From Collinsella sp. (GTDB lineage Bacteria > Actinomycetota > Coriobacteriia > Coriobacteriales > Coriobacteriaceae), in NCBI GenBank assembly GCA_019414055.1, contig DXMV01000006.1, forward strand, positions 62,001 to 126,000: DNA of 64,000 nt. The letters are read 5' to 3'. Under the pieces are notes generated by a model, which saw nothing but the letters and a program-made list of their open reading frames with translations, was not told the DNA's origin and ran no database searches. The translations under genes and the position numbers were made by a program. Positions 16,580 through 26,511 of the stretch are shown one piece after another (position 1 is the stretch's first letter; every line of letters begins with the position of its first letter).

Positions 16580-18590
16580 CATGACGCTGTTTATCGCATC
16601 GCTTGCCGTCTCGTGCATCGGTGCGCTCGCCTCGGTTCTGCTGATCAAGGCCGATAACGCCGCCAAGACCGCCGGCTGCCTTATCGGCGCCGTCGCCGCG
16701 GTGCTTTCGTTTGTGGCCGGTATCCAGGCCGTGCTGGGCGATGTCACGTCGGTCGACACCATCGTGTTCTTCCCGTTTGCCCATTTCCAGCTGCTGCTCA
16801 ATCAGCTGTCCGGCCTGTTCGTGGCGCTCATCTCGGTGCTCGCGTTTGCCGGTTCGATCTACGGTCTCAACTACTTTGATGAGTACCCGGGCAAAAAGGG
16901 CCGCGCTGGCTTCTTCTTTAACACCTTCGTGGCGTCCATGATGCTCGTCATTACCGCCGACAACGTGTTTTGGTTCCTGGTCGCCTTTGAGCTCATGTCG
17001 CTGACCTCGTACTTCCTGGTTGTGATCGAGGAGAACGAGAACTCCATCCATGGCGGTTGGCTCTACTTTGTGATCGCGCACGTGGGTTTTGTGCTCATCA
17101 TGGCGAGCTTCCTCACCATGACTAACTTCGCCGGCGGCTCGTTTGCCTTTGCGGATTTCCGCGCCACGCAGTTTAGCCCCGCGGTCGCATCCGCGTGCTT
17201 CGTGCTCGCCTTCTTTGGCTTTGGTGCCAAGGCCGGTATCATCCCGCTGCACGGCTGGCTGCCCAAGGCACATCCCGAGGCGCCGTCCAACGTGAGTGCC
17301 CTCATGTCCGGCGGCATGATCAAGATCGGTATCTTCGGCATCCTCAAGGTGGGCCTCGACCTGCTCTCCGCCTCGGGCGTTCAGGTCTGGTGGGGTCTTA
17401 TGGTCATGGTCTTCGGTGCGATCTCGTCGGTTCTCGGCGTGGCCTTCGCCCTGCAGGAGCATGACATCAAGCGCCTGCTGGCCTATCACTCCGTCGAGAA
17501 TATCGGCATCATTCTGCTCGGCGTCGGCGCCTCCATGGCCGCCATGGCGCTCAACTCGGTCGGCATCGCCGTCCTGGCTCTGATGGCCGCCCTCTACCAC
17601 ACGTTTAACCACGCGATGTTTAAGGGCGAGCTGTTCTTGGGCGCCGGTGCGCTGCTGTACTCCACGGGTACGCGCAATATGGAGAAGATGGGCGGCCTGC
17701 TCCGCCGTATGCCGGCAACGGCCATCTGCTTCCTTATTGGCGCGCTTGCCATCTCGGCCATCCCGCCCTTCAACGGCTTTGTGTCCGAGTGGTTTACCTA
17801 CCAGTCGTTGTTTAATGCCGCCATGCAGGGCGACAAGGCCGTCATGATCGTGGCCGTGTTCGCTGCCGTCGCGCTTGCCATTACCGGCGCGCTGGCCGTC
17901 ACGTGCTTCGTCAAGGCCTATGGCGTCTCCTTTGCCTCCGCGCCCCGCTCCGAGGCCGCGGCCAATGCCAAGGAGGTTCCCGCCCCCATGGTGTTTGCGC
18001 AGGGCCTGCTCGCAGCCATCTGCGTCGTGCTGGGCATTGGCGCTCCCGTGATCGCGCCCGTGCTGGTCGATGTCGCCGCGTCCGTGCTGCATCCGTACGG
18101 TGGCGTGTTTGCCGCCGAGGGCATGGAGCTCATGAACCAGTACTCCGGCGCTGCCACCTCCACGCCCGCGATCGCTCTTGCGCTCGTGGTGCTTGTCGGC
18201 CTTGCCTGCGGTTATCGCAAGCTCAAGACCGTCGGCAAGGTGCAGAAGTCCCAGCCGTGGGCATGCGGCTATGCTCCCAACGAGCATATGCCCGTCGTGG
18301 CCACGACCTTTGCCTCAGAGGTGTCCTGGTTTATGCAGCCGCTCTACACGCTGCGCGACCGCTGCACGGCCGTCTGCTGGTCCATCGCGCACTTCTTCCA
18401 GAAGCTCACCGGTGTGGCCGAAGCTGTGGAGCCCGTACCCGACAAGGTTCTCGTCGATGCCCCGCATAAGGGTGTCGAGAAGCTTGCCGACCTCGCGACT
18501 AAGCTCGAGGGCGGCAACTACAGCATCTATATCTGCTACATCGTCGCGGCACTCGTGGTGTTCCTCGTGCTCGCCGTGCAAATGGGTTAA
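16572..18590 (+). CDS. hyfB: Hydrogenase-4 proton-translocating subunit HyfB
   Basis: A 672-residue multi-span protein, the same length as Escherichia coli HyfB, related to NuoL and HycC. Antiporter-like motifs are visible: MSLTSYFLVVIEEN, KAGIIPLHGWLPKAHPEAPS, MSGGMIKIGIFGILK, KRLLAYHSVENIGII and TFNHAMFKGELFLGAGA. It also has the extended C-terminal part with a long helix region typical of NuoL-like subunits. It probably couples hydrogen evolution to ion pumping (family knowledge). It overlaps the preceding ferredoxin gene and is followed after 12 bases by hyfC. Confidence 0.93.
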   Translation: MDSMTLFIASLAVSCIGALASVLLIKADNAAKTAGCLIGAVAAVLSFVAGIQAVLGDVTSVDTIVFFPFAHFQLLLNQLSGLFVALISVLAFAGSIYGLNYFDEYPGKKGRAGFFFNTFVASMMLVITADNVFWFLVAFELMSLTSYFLVVIEENENSIHGGWLYFVIAHVGFVLIMASFLTMTNFAGGSFAFADFRATQFSPAVASACFVLAFFGFGAKAGIIPLHGWLPKAHPEAPSNVSALMSGGMIKIGIFGILKVGLDLLSASGVQVWWGLMVMVFGAISSVLGVAFALQEHDIKRLLAYHSVENIGIILLGVGASMAAMALNSVGIAVLALMAALYHTFNHAMFKGELFLGAGALLYSTGTRNMEKMGGLLRRMPATAICFLIGALAISAIPPFNGFVSEWFTYQSLFNAAMQGDKAVMIVAVFAAVALAITGALAVTCFVKAYGVSFASAPRSEAAANAKEVPAPMVFAQGLLAAICVVLGIGAPVIAPVLVDVAASVLHPYGGVFAAEGMELMNQYSGAATSTPAIALALVVLVGLACGYRKLKTVGKVQKSQPWACGYAPNEHMPVVATTFASEVSWFMQPLYTLRDRCTAVCWSIAHFFQKLTGVAEAVEPVPDKVLVDAPHKGVEKLADLATKLEGGNYSIYICYIVAALVVFLVLAVQMG

Positions 18591-18602
18591 GGAGGGGAGA
18601 GC

Positions 18603-19529
18603 ATGAACAACATCGTACTTGCCGTTCTGCAGGGCGTGGTCGTTATGGCCGTCGCGCCGTTCTTCTCCGGTCTCGGTCGCGTGATCCGCGCCAAGATGCA
18701 CAACCGTCGCGGCCCCAGCATCATGCAGGACTATCGCGACCTGGCCAAGCTCTTTGTGCGCCCCGAGTCCCAGAGCGAGGACGCGAGCTTTGCGCTGCGC
18801 ATTATGCCGCCGCTGTTCTTCGCCGTCGCCTTTATGCTCGCTATGGGCTTGCCGCTCTTTACGGCGCAAAGCCCCATCCCGGTCTTTGGTGACGCCATCA
18901 CCATCATGTACAGCCTGGCGCTCGCCCGCTTCTTCTTCGCCCTCTGCGGTGTGGATTCGTCCAACGCCTACGCCGGTATCGGCGGCGTCCGCGAGCTGCT
19001 CATGAGCGTGCTCATCGAGCCGTCCATGCTGCTGGCGCTGTTTGCCGTCGCCCTGGTGTGCGGTTCCACCGACATCGCCACCATGGGTCAGCACATCATG
19101 ACGGGCGCCGTCGACGCGCCGGTCGCCGTGATCCTCGCCGGCATCGCCTTTGCAATTGCCTGCTACATGGAACTCGGCAAGCTGCCGTTTGATCAGGCCG
19201 AGGCCGAGCAGGAGCTTCAGGAAGGTCCGCTCGCCGAGCTTTCCGGACCGTCGCTTGCGATGGCCAAGCTCGCCATGTCCATGAAGCAGGTCCTGGTCGT
19301 CGCCTGGTTCTGCGCGATCTTCGTCCCCTGGGGCGAGCCCGCGACCGTGGGGGCCGCAGCCGTTCTGGGCGCGGTCATCTTCCTGGTGAAGTGCCTGATC
19401 GACTTTGTCGTGTGCGGCGTGATCGAGAACTCCTGCTCGCGCTCGCGCTTTAAGGTGCTTGGCAATCAAACCTGGGCCGTCGTGGGCATCGCCGTTCTGG
19501 CGTTTGTCTTCGTGGTCGTCGGCGTGTAG
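18603..19529 (+). CDS. hyfC: Hydrogenase-4 membrane subunit HyfC (NuoH-like)
   Basis: A 308-residue multi-span protein of the NuoH/HycD/HyfC family. Key stretches are RVIRAKMHNRRGPSIMQDYR near the N-terminus, DSSNAYAGIGGVRELLMS and the acidic loop LGKLPFDQAEAEQELQEGPL, which contacts the quinone-like cavity region in Complex I relatives. It anchors the hydrogenase arm to the membrane. GGAGGGGAG precedes the start. Confidence 0.93.
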   Translation: MNNIVLAVLQGVVVMAVAPFFSGLGRVIRAKMHNRRGPSIMQDYRDLAKLFVRPESQSEDASFALRIMPPLFFAVAFMLAMGLPLFTAQSPIPVFGDAITIMYSLALARFFFALCGVDSSNAYAGIGGVRELLMSVLIEPSMLLALFAVALVCGSTDIATMGQHIMTGAVDAPVAVILAGIAFAIACYMELGKLPFDQAEAEQELQEGPLAELSGPSLAMAKLAMSMKQVLVVAWFCAIFVPWGEPATVGAAAVLGAVIFLVKCLIDFVVCGVIENSCSRSRFKVLGNQTWAVVGIAVLAFVFVVVGV

Positions 19530-19544
19530 GAGAAGGGAGAAACA

Positions 19545-21002
19545 ATGTCATTTGCAGTCAGTCTGTCCCTTCTCGGCTTGGTCGCTATCGCGGCCCCGAT
19601 GGTGGCCTCGGTGCTCGTCGCCCTGTTCCCCCGTCCGTACGCCAAGTGGTTCAGCGTTTTGGGTGCCGCCGTCTCGACGGTCTGCACCATCGCCCTCGCC
19701 GCGAATTTCGCTGGCGCCAGCATGCCCGACACGCAGGTCCCCCTGATCTCGTTTGGGCAGACCCTCGTCATGGGATTCACCTTCGATCGCATGAGCACGC
19801 TGCTCGCGCCTGCCTTTGTGGGTATCGGCCTGCTTGTCGTGATCTATTCGATCCCCTATATGAGCGAGAATAACCGTGAGCATCCCGATGCGCCGCGTCG
19901 TCGCTTCTACGCGTACCTCGCGACCTTCATCGGCGCCATGGCCGGCCTCGTGTACAGCTCGACCCTTTTGGGTCAGCTCGTGTTCTTTGAGATCACGGGT
20001 GCGTGCTCTTGGGGCCTCATTAGCTACTACATGTCGCCTACGGCCAAGAAGGCCGGCATGAAGGCCCTGATCATCACGCATATCGGTGCGCTCGGCCTGT
20101 ATCTGGGCGCCGCCATTGTGTTTGCCCACACCGGCACCTTCGCCATTACCGCGATCGCCGGCCTCGACGCCAAGCTCAAGGCCATCGTCCTTTTGCTCGT
20201 GTTGTTTGCGGCCTGGGCCAAGTCCGCACAGGTTCCCATGTACATGTGGCTGCCTTCGGCCATGGAGGCGCCGACGCCCGTTTCGGCCTACCTGCATGGC
20301 GCCTCGATGGTTAAGGTCGGCGTGTGCGTGTTCGCGCGTGCACTCGTTTCTGCCGGCGAGATTCCCGAGATCGTGGGCTGGGTTGCCATTATCGACGCCA
20401 TGGTCACCATGCTCTTTGGTTTCCTTATGTACCTGCCGCAAAAGGACATGAAGCGTCTGCTGGCCTTCTCCACGATCGCCCAGCTCTCCTATGTGTTCTT
20501 TGGTCTGGGCCTTTCGGTCTTTGGCAGCCAGCTGGCCTTTGATGGTGCTGTTTGCCACATCTTTAACCACGCTTTCGCCAAGACGCTGTTCTTCCTGATC
20601 GCCGGTTCGTTCTCCTTTACCCTCGGCACGCGTATGCTGCCCAAGCTTCGCGGCATCGTAAAGAAGTACCCGATTTCGGGCGTGGGCTTTGGTGTCGCGG
20701 CGCTCGCCATTGCCGGCGTGCCGCCCATGAACACGTTCTTCTCGAAGTTCCAGATCATCGCCGGCGGCTTTTCTGTGGGTGCCGGCAACGTTGCGATCCT
20801 GGTGCTCGTGTGCATCATGGTTGCCGAGACCGTCGCCACCTTTGCCTGGTTCCTTAAGTGGATGGGCTATTGCCTGCCCGGCGAGCCGAGCGAAGAGGTC
20901 GCTGCGGGTGCCCCGCTTCCCCGCGCGATGGCGTTCGTGTTCATCGTGCTCATCATCATGGTCATTGTCAGCGGCCCGCTTTCGGCCAGCTGGATCGGTT
21001 AG
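19545..21002 (+). CDS. hyfD: Hydrogenase-4 antiporter-like subunit HyfD
   Basis: A 485-residue multi-span NuoL/NuoM/NuoN-like protein. Motifs include FFEITGACSWGLISYYMS, AKSAQVPMYMWLPSAMEAPT, PVSAYLHGASMVKVGV, KRLLAFSTIAQLSYVFFG and HIFNHAFAKTLFFLIAGS. HyfD has no counterpart in the smaller Hyc (FHL-1) complex, so its presence identifies the complex as Hyf-type (FHL-2) with extra ion-pump modules. Confidence 0.92.
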   Translation: MSFAVSLSLLGLVAIAAPMVASVLVALFPRPYAKWFSVLGAAVSTVCTIALAANFAGASMPDTQVPLISFGQTLVMGFTFDRMSTLLAPAFVGIGLLVVIYSIPYMSENNREHPDAPRRRFYAYLATFIGAMAGLVYSSTLLGQLVFFEITGACSWGLISYYMSPTAKKAGMKALIITHIGALGLYLGAAIVFAHTGTFAITAIAGLDAKLKAIVLLLVLFAAWAKSAQVPMYMWLPSAMEAPTPVSAYLHGASMVKVGVCVFARALVSAGEIPEIVGWVAIIDAMVTMLFGFLMYLPQKDMKRLLAFSTIAQLSYVFFGLGLSVFGSQLAFDGAVCHIFNHAFAKTLFFLIAGSFSFTLGTRMLPKLRGIVKKYPISGVGFGVAALAIAGVPPMNTFFSKFQIIAGGFSVGAGNVAILVLVCIMVAETVATFAWFLKWMGYCLPGEPSEEVAAGAPLPRAMAFVFIVLIIMVIVSGPLSASWIG

Positions 21003-21015
21003 GAGGTAGAACGAC

Positions 21016-21669
21016 ATGGGTTATTCGATCGTCAACATCCTTGGCGGCCTTCTGATCGTCACGTCCACCATGGTGGTTGTTTCCAAGAACATCAAACATG
21101 CCATCCGCTGGTATGCGGCGCAGTCGCTGGCGCTCGTGGGACTGCTCGCTACGCTCGGTGCCACTACCGGTGCGCAGGAGCTGCTTATGTGGGCTGGATC
21201 TGCCTTTATCACCAAGGTCGTCCTGGTCCCTTATATCCTCAACCGCGCATACAAGAAGATGGGCGAGCCGAGCGACGCATCGCTCAAGGCCGGCCTTAAG
21301 CCCGCGTGGGCCATTTGCATCATCGCCGTGGAGGTCGCGATCTGCTTTGCCGTCGTGACGCAGATCAGCCTGCCCACGGCCGAGGTCGCAACGCCTGCGC
21401 TCGCCATTAGCTTCGCTCACTTCTTTGTGGGCCTCACCTGCATCATTTCGCAGCGCAACATCATGAAGCAGATCTTTGGATACTGCCTTATGGAAAACGG
21501 CAGCCACGTGACGCTCGCGCTTTTGGCCCCCACCGCTCCCGAGATCATCGAGATCGGTATCGCCACCGACGCCATCTTTGCCGTCATCATCATGTCCATC
21601 GTCGTGCGTCGCATTTGGGACGACTCCCACTCGCTCGATGCGCGCGACCTGTCCGAGTTGAGGGGGTAG
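21016..21669 (+). CDS. hyfE: Hydrogenase-4 subunit HyfE
   Basis: A 217-residue membrane protein, matching HyfE (about 216 residues). The C-terminal half, FVGLTCIISQRNIMKQIFGY and MENGSHVTLALL, is typical of NuoK-like HyfE. It lies between hyfD and hyfF with 13- and 3-base gaps, so the operon is tight. Confidence 0.9.
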   Translation: MGYSIVNILGGLLIVTSTMVVVSKNIKHAIRWYAAQSLALVGLLATLGATTGAQELLMWAGSAFITKVVLVPYILNRAYKKMGEPSDASLKAGLKPAWAICIIAVEVAICFAVVTQISLPTAEVATPALAISFAHFFVGLTCIISQRNIMKQIFGYCLMENGSHVTLALLAPTAPEIIEIGIATDAIFAVIIMSIVVRRIWDDSHSLDARDLSELRG

Positions 21670-21672
21670 TCC

Positions 21673-23232
21673 ATGGAAACGTTGATTCTCGCCCTGCTCG
21701 CGACTCCTTTGGTGTTCTCGCTGGTCATGGCTTTTTTGCCCAAGAACACGTCCTATAACGTGTTTGCCGGTCTCAACCTGGTCTCCGTCGCAGCCGTCCT
21801 GGTGCTGTCGATTGTGACGGCCGGTGACGTCCTTATGAGCGGCGACACCGCGAGCGCTCTTGGCCTGTGGTTCCACCTCGATTCGCTGGGCGCCATCTTT
21901 GTGCTGCTCATCGGCTTTATCGGTTTTCTTACGGGACTGTTCTCGCTGCCCTATGTAAAGGCCGATATCGAGGAGGACTCCATGCCCGCCGAGCGCGCCA
22001 AGCAGTATTTTGCACTGTTTAGCCTGTTCGTGTTCACCATGCTGCTCGCGTGCCTGTCCAACAACATGATCCTCACGTGGGCCGCCGTGGAGGCAACCAC
22101 GCTTTCCACCGTGTTCCTCGTGGGTATCTACAAGAACAAGATGGCCCTCGAGGCTTCTTGGAAGTATGCGATGGTCTGCACCGCCGGCGTGGCCTTCGGC
22201 CTGTTCGGTACGCTGCTGGTCTACGCCAACGCCGCCGATGTGATTCCCAATGCTCACGAGGCCGCATTCCTGTCGTGCGTGCTGCCGTATGCCGATCAGT
22301 TCGACCCGACGCTCATGCGCCTCGCCTTTGCGTTTATCGTGATCGGTTTTGGCACCAAGGCCGGCCTGTTCCCCATGCACACTTGGCTGCCCGATGCCCA
22401 CTCCCAGGCCCCGAGCCCTATTTCGGCCCTGCTCTCGGGCGTGCTGCTTAAGTGCGCCATGCTTGTGATCATGCGCTTCTACGGCTTTACTATCCAAGCC
22501 GTGGGCGCCGAGTATCCGCAACTTTTGCTGCTGATCGTCGGCACGCTGTCCATTTTGGTGGCGGCACTTTCGATGTTTCGCCAGGACGACCTCAAGCGCC
22601 GCTTTGCGTACTCGTCTGTGGAGAACGTGGGCGTTATCGCCCTGTGCCTGGGTATCGGTGGCCCGCTGGGTATCGCCGCGGCCCTGCTGCACTGCGTGTT
22701 CCACGGCTTTACCAAGACGCTTGCCTTCTGCGTGTCCGGCAACATCCAGCACGCCTTTGGCACGCGTAGCCTGGCCAAGATCCAGGGCGTCGTCGAGGTT
22801 GCTCCCGCAACCGCCGCGCTCGCCATCCTGGCGCTGCTCGGTCTTGCAGCCTTCCCGCCCTTTGGCATGTTTATCTCCGAGTTCCTGACTTTTGTCGCCG
22901 GTGTTACCGCCGGTCCCATGTGGCTGGTCGTCGTGGTCGCCCTCGGTCTTACCGTGGCCATCTCCGCGCTCACCCGCATCGCACTCAAGTCGGTATTCGG
23001 CCATGCGCCCCAGGGCATGGGCAAGCATGAGGCCCCGGCGCTCATGCTTATCCCCGAAATCATCCTGGCTGTCATGATCTTGTGGTTTGGCATCGCCACC
23101 CCGCTGCCTCTCGTGCACGGTGTGGAGACCGCGACCGGCATCGTGCTCGAGCAGAGCACCGAGGAACTTCACGCGACGCCGATGTACCGCGCTGTGTTCG
23201 GTACCGAGACCGCTCAGAGCGAGGTGGAGTAA
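21673..23232 (+). CDS. hyfF: Hydrogenase-4 antiporter-like subunit HyfF
   Basis: A 519-residue NuoL/M/N-like membrane protein, close to HyfF length (526). Motifs: NNMILTWAAVEATTLSTVFL, KAGLFPMHTWLPDAHSQAPS, LLSGVLLKCAMLVIMR, DLKRRFAYSSVENVGVIALC and HCVFHGFTKTLAFCVSGN. It is the third antiporter-like subunit of the complex. Confidence 0.92.
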   Translation: METLILALLATPLVFSLVMAFLPKNTSYNVFAGLNLVSVAAVLVLSIVTAGDVLMSGDTASALGLWFHLDSLGAIFVLLIGFIGFLTGLFSLPYVKADIEEDSMPAERAKQYFALFSLFVFTMLLACLSNNMILTWAAVEATTLSTVFLVGIYKNKMALEASWKYAMVCTAGVAFGLFGTLLVYANAADVIPNAHEAAFLSCVLPYADQFDPTLMRLAFAFIVIGFGTKAGLFPMHTWLPDAHSQAPSPISALLSGVLLKCAMLVIMRFYGFTIQAVGAEYPQLLLLIVGTLSILVAALSMFRQDDLKRRFAYSSVENVGVIALCLGIGGPLGIAAALLHCVFHGFTKTLAFCVSGNIQHAFGTRSLAKIQGVVEVAPATAALAILALLGLAAFPPFGMFISEFLTFVAGVTAGPMWLVVVVALGLTVAISALTRIALKSVFGHAPQGMGKHEAPALMLIPEIILAVMILWFGIATPLPLVHGVETATGIVLEQSTEELHATPMYRAVFGTETAQSEVE

Positions 23233-23235
23233 CGA

Positions 23236-25008
23236 ATGATTGAAACTGAGAACAAGGTGTATGCCCGTCGCTGCGAGAGCCATGTCGAGGCCCTGCGCCG
23301 CGCCGTTCCGGGCTGCATCGAGAAGGTCGAGTGGCAGTGCGAGGACCAGCTGACGATTACCGTCAAGCAGGACAAGCTACCCGAGGCCGTCCACTACCTG
23401 TACTACGAGCGCTACGGCTGGATCCCCGTGATCGTCGGCAACGATGAGCGCAGCCTGTGCGGCCGTTACGCCGTGTACTACGTCATCTCCATGGAGGGGG
23501 AGGACCCCGGCTGGGTGACCGTGCGCACCGAGGTCGATCCCGCCAAGATGACGTTCCCGTCCGTGACGCCGTTCGTCCCCGCCTGCGTGTGGGGCGAGCG
23601 CGAGCTTCGCGACATGTTCGGCCTGATTCCCGAGGGCCTGCCCGACCGTCGCCGCCTGGTGCTGCCCGATGATTGGCCCAGCGGCCTGTACCCGCTGCGC
23701 AAGGACTCCATGGACTACCGCTTCCGTCCCGCTCCCGCGAGCGACATGGAAAACTACGAGTTCTTGGCCGATACCAAGGGCAAGGAGACCACACTCGTCC
23801 CCATGGGCCCGTTGCACATCACCTCTGACGAGCCCGGCCACTTCCGCCTGTTCGTTGAGGGCGAGACGATCGTCGACGCCGACTACCGTCTGTTCTACGT
23901 GCACCGCGGCATGGAGAAGGTTGCCGAGACGCGCCTGAACTATGACGCCGTGACGTTCCTCGCCGACCGCATCTGCGGCATCTGCGGCTGCGCCCACTCG
24001 GTGGCCTATGCCGAGGCCGTCGAGCGCGCTCAGGGCATTCATGTTCCGCCGCGCGCCCAGTACATCCGCGCCATCATGCTTGAGGTCGAGCGTCTGCACT
24101 CGCATCTGCTCAACATTGGCCTGGCGTCGCACTACACGGGCTTCGACTCCGGCTTCCAGCAGTTCTTCCGCGTCCGCGAGAAGTCCATGGACCTGGCCGA
24201 GAAGCTCTCCGGTCACCGCAAGACCTACGGTCTCAACGTGATCGGCGGCGTGCGTCGCGACATTTTGGCCGAGCAGAAGCTCTCCACGCTCACGACCATC
24301 CACCAGCTGCGCTCCGAGGTTCAGGAGCTCGTCGACGTTTTGCTCTCGACGCCCAACTTCATTGAGCGTACGAGTGGCATCGGCATCTTGGACCGCAAGA
24401 TCGCACGCGACTTCTCGCCGGTCGGCCCGCTCATGCGTGGCTCGGGCTATGCCCGCGACGTGCGCTTTGACCATCCCTTCGACGGCTACGCCGATCCGGA
24501 TGTCCAAAAGATGCACGCCGCTACGGCCGACACCTGCGATGCCTTCGGCCGTACCGCCGTTCGCATCCAGGAGGTCTACGATTCGATCGACATGATCGAG
24601 ACCATGCTCGAGAACTGCCCGTCGGGCCCCATCCTCACCACGGATTGGGAGTACACCCCGCACAAGTACGCCATCGGTGCCACCGAGGCGCCGCGCGGCG
24701 AGGACGTGCACTGGGCCATGCTCGGCAACAACCAGAAGTGCTACCGCTGGCGCGCCAAGGCCGCCACGTACAGCAACTGGCCGGTCCTGCGCTACATGTT
24801 CCGCGGCAACACCGTGGGCGACGCGGCGCTGATCGTCGGTTCGCTCGACCCGTGCTACTCCTGCACCGACCGCGTGACGGTGACCGATGTCGCCGCCAAG
24901 CGCGACCACGTGCTCGACAAGGAGCAGTTCGAGAACGTCTGGCGCGACAAGTCGCCGCTTGCGGGCGAGGGCGCCATGGCCGCTCCGCTCGATGAGGAGG
25001 CGCTCTAA
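23236..25008 (+). CDS. hyfG: Hydrogenase-4 large subunit HyfG (NuoC-NuoD fusion, [NiFe] site)
   Basis: A 590-residue catalytic subunit. The N-terminal NuoC-like domain spans about residues 1-170 (EREL RDMFGLIPEGLPDRRRL, then PLRKDS). The large-subunit domain holds the [NiFe] ligands RICGICGCAHS and DPCYSCTDR near the end. The 44 residues after CTDR form a C-terminal extension that HycI-type proteases remove after nickel insertion in HycE. The hycI-like gene downstream fits. There is no Sec at the nickel site. Confidence 0.95.
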   Translation: MIETENKVYARRCESHVEALRRAVPGCIEKVEWQCEDQLTITVKQDKLPEAVHYLYYERYGWIPVIVGNDERSLCGRYAVYYVISMEGEDPGWVTVRTEVDPAKMTFPSVTPFVPACVWGERELRDMFGLIPEGLPDRRRLVLPDDWPSGLYPLRKDSMDYRFRPAPASDMENYEFLADTKGKETTLVPMGPLHITSDEPGHFRLFVEGETIVDADYRLFYVHRGMEKVAETRLNYDAVTFLADRICGICGCAHSVAYAEAVERAQGIHVPPRAQYIRAIMLEVERLHSHLLNIGLASHYTGFDSGFQQFFRVREKSMDLAEKLSGHRKTYGLNVIGGVRRDILAEQKLSTLTTIHQLRSEVQELVDVLLSTPNFIERTSGIGILDRKIARDFSPVGPLMRGSGYARDVRFDHPFDGYADPDVQKMHAATADTCDAFGRTAVRIQEVYDSIDMIETMLENCPSGPILTTDWEYTPHKYAIGATEAPRGEDVHWAMLGNNQKCYRWRAKAATYSNWPVLRYMFRGNTVGDAALIVGSLDPCYSCTDRVTVTDVAAKRDHVLDKEQFENVWRDKSPLAGEGAMAAPLDEEAL

Positions 25009-25009
25009 T

Positions 25010-25726
25010 ATGCTGAAGCTTTGGAAGGTCAACGCCAAGGCCGGCGACGCGACGGTCAAGTACCCGTTTGCGCCGTTTCCCACCAACAAGGACATGCGCG
25101 GCAAGCCCGAGCACAACGCGGAGCTCTGCATCGCCTGCGGTGCCTGCGGCGTGGCGTGCCCGGCCGATGCCATTCGCATGGACACCGACCTTGCGGCCGA
25201 TACCATCACCTGGTCGATTGACTACGGTCGCTGCATCTTCTGTGGCCGCTGTGAGGAAGCCTGCCCCATGGAGGCCATCAAGCTTACCGAGGAGTTTGAG
25301 CTGGCCGTCATGAGCAAGGACGACCTCACCAGCAAGAGCGTCTATACGCTCGAGCACTGCTCGCGTTGCGGTAAGCCGTTTGCCCCGCACAAGGAGATCG
25401 ACTACGCCAAGCGCCTGCTGCAAAAGGCCGGCGGCATGGAGGCCATCCAGGCCGCCCGTACCGTTGGTATGTGCCAGGAGTGCAAGCGCGAGCTCGACGC
25501 CCTGCGCGCCGCCTCGGCCGTAAAGACCGGTAACGCGCGCGGCATGGCCGCTAACGAGACGCTTGCGTCCGGCGAGCCCCAGGGCCCCGGCATGGAGTAT
25601 CTGGGCGGCCACGGCGTGAACCCGGAGTATATCGACCGCGAGCTCAACCCCGATGCGCCCGAGATTCCCGCCGGTCCTGCGCCGGTCGAGGGCATCATCA
25701 TGGATTTTGATACGAAGGAGGAGTAA
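25010..25726 (+). CDS. hyfH: Hydrogenase-4 ferredoxin-like subunit HyfH (NuoI-like)
   Basis: A 238-residue protein, ATG 25010 one base after the hyfG stop. Two [4Fe-4S] sets, CIACGACGVACP and CIFCGRCEEACP, carry electrons toward the small subunit. As in HycF, two further CxxC pairs follow (CSRC and CQEC), possibly a metal-binding domain. The tail is about 60 residues longer than in Escherichia coli HyfH (181) and is Pro/Gly/Glu-rich. Confidence 0.92.
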   Translation: MLKLWKVNAKAGDATVKYPFAPFPTNKDMRGKPEHNAELCIACGACGVACPADAIRMDTDLAADTITWSIDYGRCIFCGRCEEACPMEAIKLTEEFELAVMSKDDLTSKSVYTLEHCSRCGKPFAPHKEIDYAKRLLQKAGGMEAIQAARTVGMCQECKRELDALRAASAVKTGNARGMAANETLASGEPQGPGMEYLGGHGVNPEYIDRELNPDAPEIPAGPAPVEGIIMDFDTKEE

Positions 25727-25728
25727 CC

Positions 25729-26511
25729 ATGGCCGAACCCACGCTTTTGCCCGAGCGGCTTCAGTACCGCCCGACCAAGATCGAGCTCGACGAGAGCATC
25801 GAGAAGGCCAAGGCGACCCTTCTTAAGAAGATCAAGCGCTCGGTGTATGTCTACCGTGTTGACTGCGGTGGCTGCAACGGCTGCGAGATCGAGATCTTCG
25901 GTTCCATCACACCCGTCTTCGATGTCGAGCGCTTTGGCATCAAGGTCGTGCCCTCGCCCCGTCACGCCGATGTGCTGCTGTACACCGGTGCCGTGACGCG
26001 TGCCATGCGCATGCCGGCCCTGCGCGCCTTTGAGGCCGCGCCCGATCCCAAGATCGTGGTGTCCTATGGCGCGTGCGGCTGCACCGGTGGCATCTTCTAC
26101 GACAACTACTGCGTCTGGGGCGGCACGGATAAAATCTTGCCGGTCGATGTCTACATCCCCGGCTGCCCGCCCAGCCCCGCGCAGACCATCTACGGCTTTG
26201 CCATGGCGCTTGGTCTGCTGGACCAAAAGCTCCATGCCGAGACCACGGTGGAGGCCACCGGCGAGCAGGCCGATATCCTGCATCCCGGCGTGCCGTACAA
26301 GCTGCGCGTTGCCATCGAGCGCGAGGCTCGTGCCATGAGCGGCTACCGTTATGGCCGCGATTTGGCCAACGAGTTTATGGATACGCTCGAGGGCGCACCC
26401 AAGGGCGATATCCGCGGTGCCATGGCGCTGCTCATCGACAAGCAAGATGATCCTCGCCGCGTTGAGGTCTACTCGGCGCTGCAGGATCTGGTGCTGGCCG
26501 GGGGTCGCTAG
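25729..26511 (+). CDS. hyfI: Hydrogenase-4 small subunit HyfI (NuoB-like)
   Basis: A 260-residue electron-transfer subunit. The cysteine ligands for the proximal [4Fe-4S] cluster are in VDCGGCNGCEIEIF, SYGACGCTGG and YIPGCPPSP. The last 80 residues beyond the NuoB core match the HycG/HyfI type extension. The gene sits two bases after hyfH and abuts the next gene. Confidence 0.93.
   Translation: MAEPTLLPERLQYRPTKIELDESIEKAKATLLKKIKRSVYVYRVDCGGCNGCEIEIFGSITPVFDVERFGIKVVPSPRHADVLLYTGAVTRAMRMPALRAFEAAPDPKIVVSYGACGCTGGIFYDNYCVWGGTDKILPVDVYIPGCPPSPAQTIYGFAMALGLLDQKLHAETTVEATGEQADILHPGVPYKLRVAIEREARAMSGYRYGRDLANEFMDTLEGAPKGDIRGAMALLIDKQDDPRRVEVYSALQDLVLAGGR

Noticed and set aside
20968..23283. Very long open frame antisense to hyfE and hyfF (771 codons)
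   Set aside because: It is a product of GC-ending codons in the real genes; the sense frames encode recognisable Hyf subunits. The same applies to antisense frames at 1704-3365, 14132-15874, 38184-40559 and 44949-47186.
23236..25008. [NiFeSe] hydrogenase
   Set aside because: Both nickel-binding motifs contain Cys codons (DPCYSC), not UGA.
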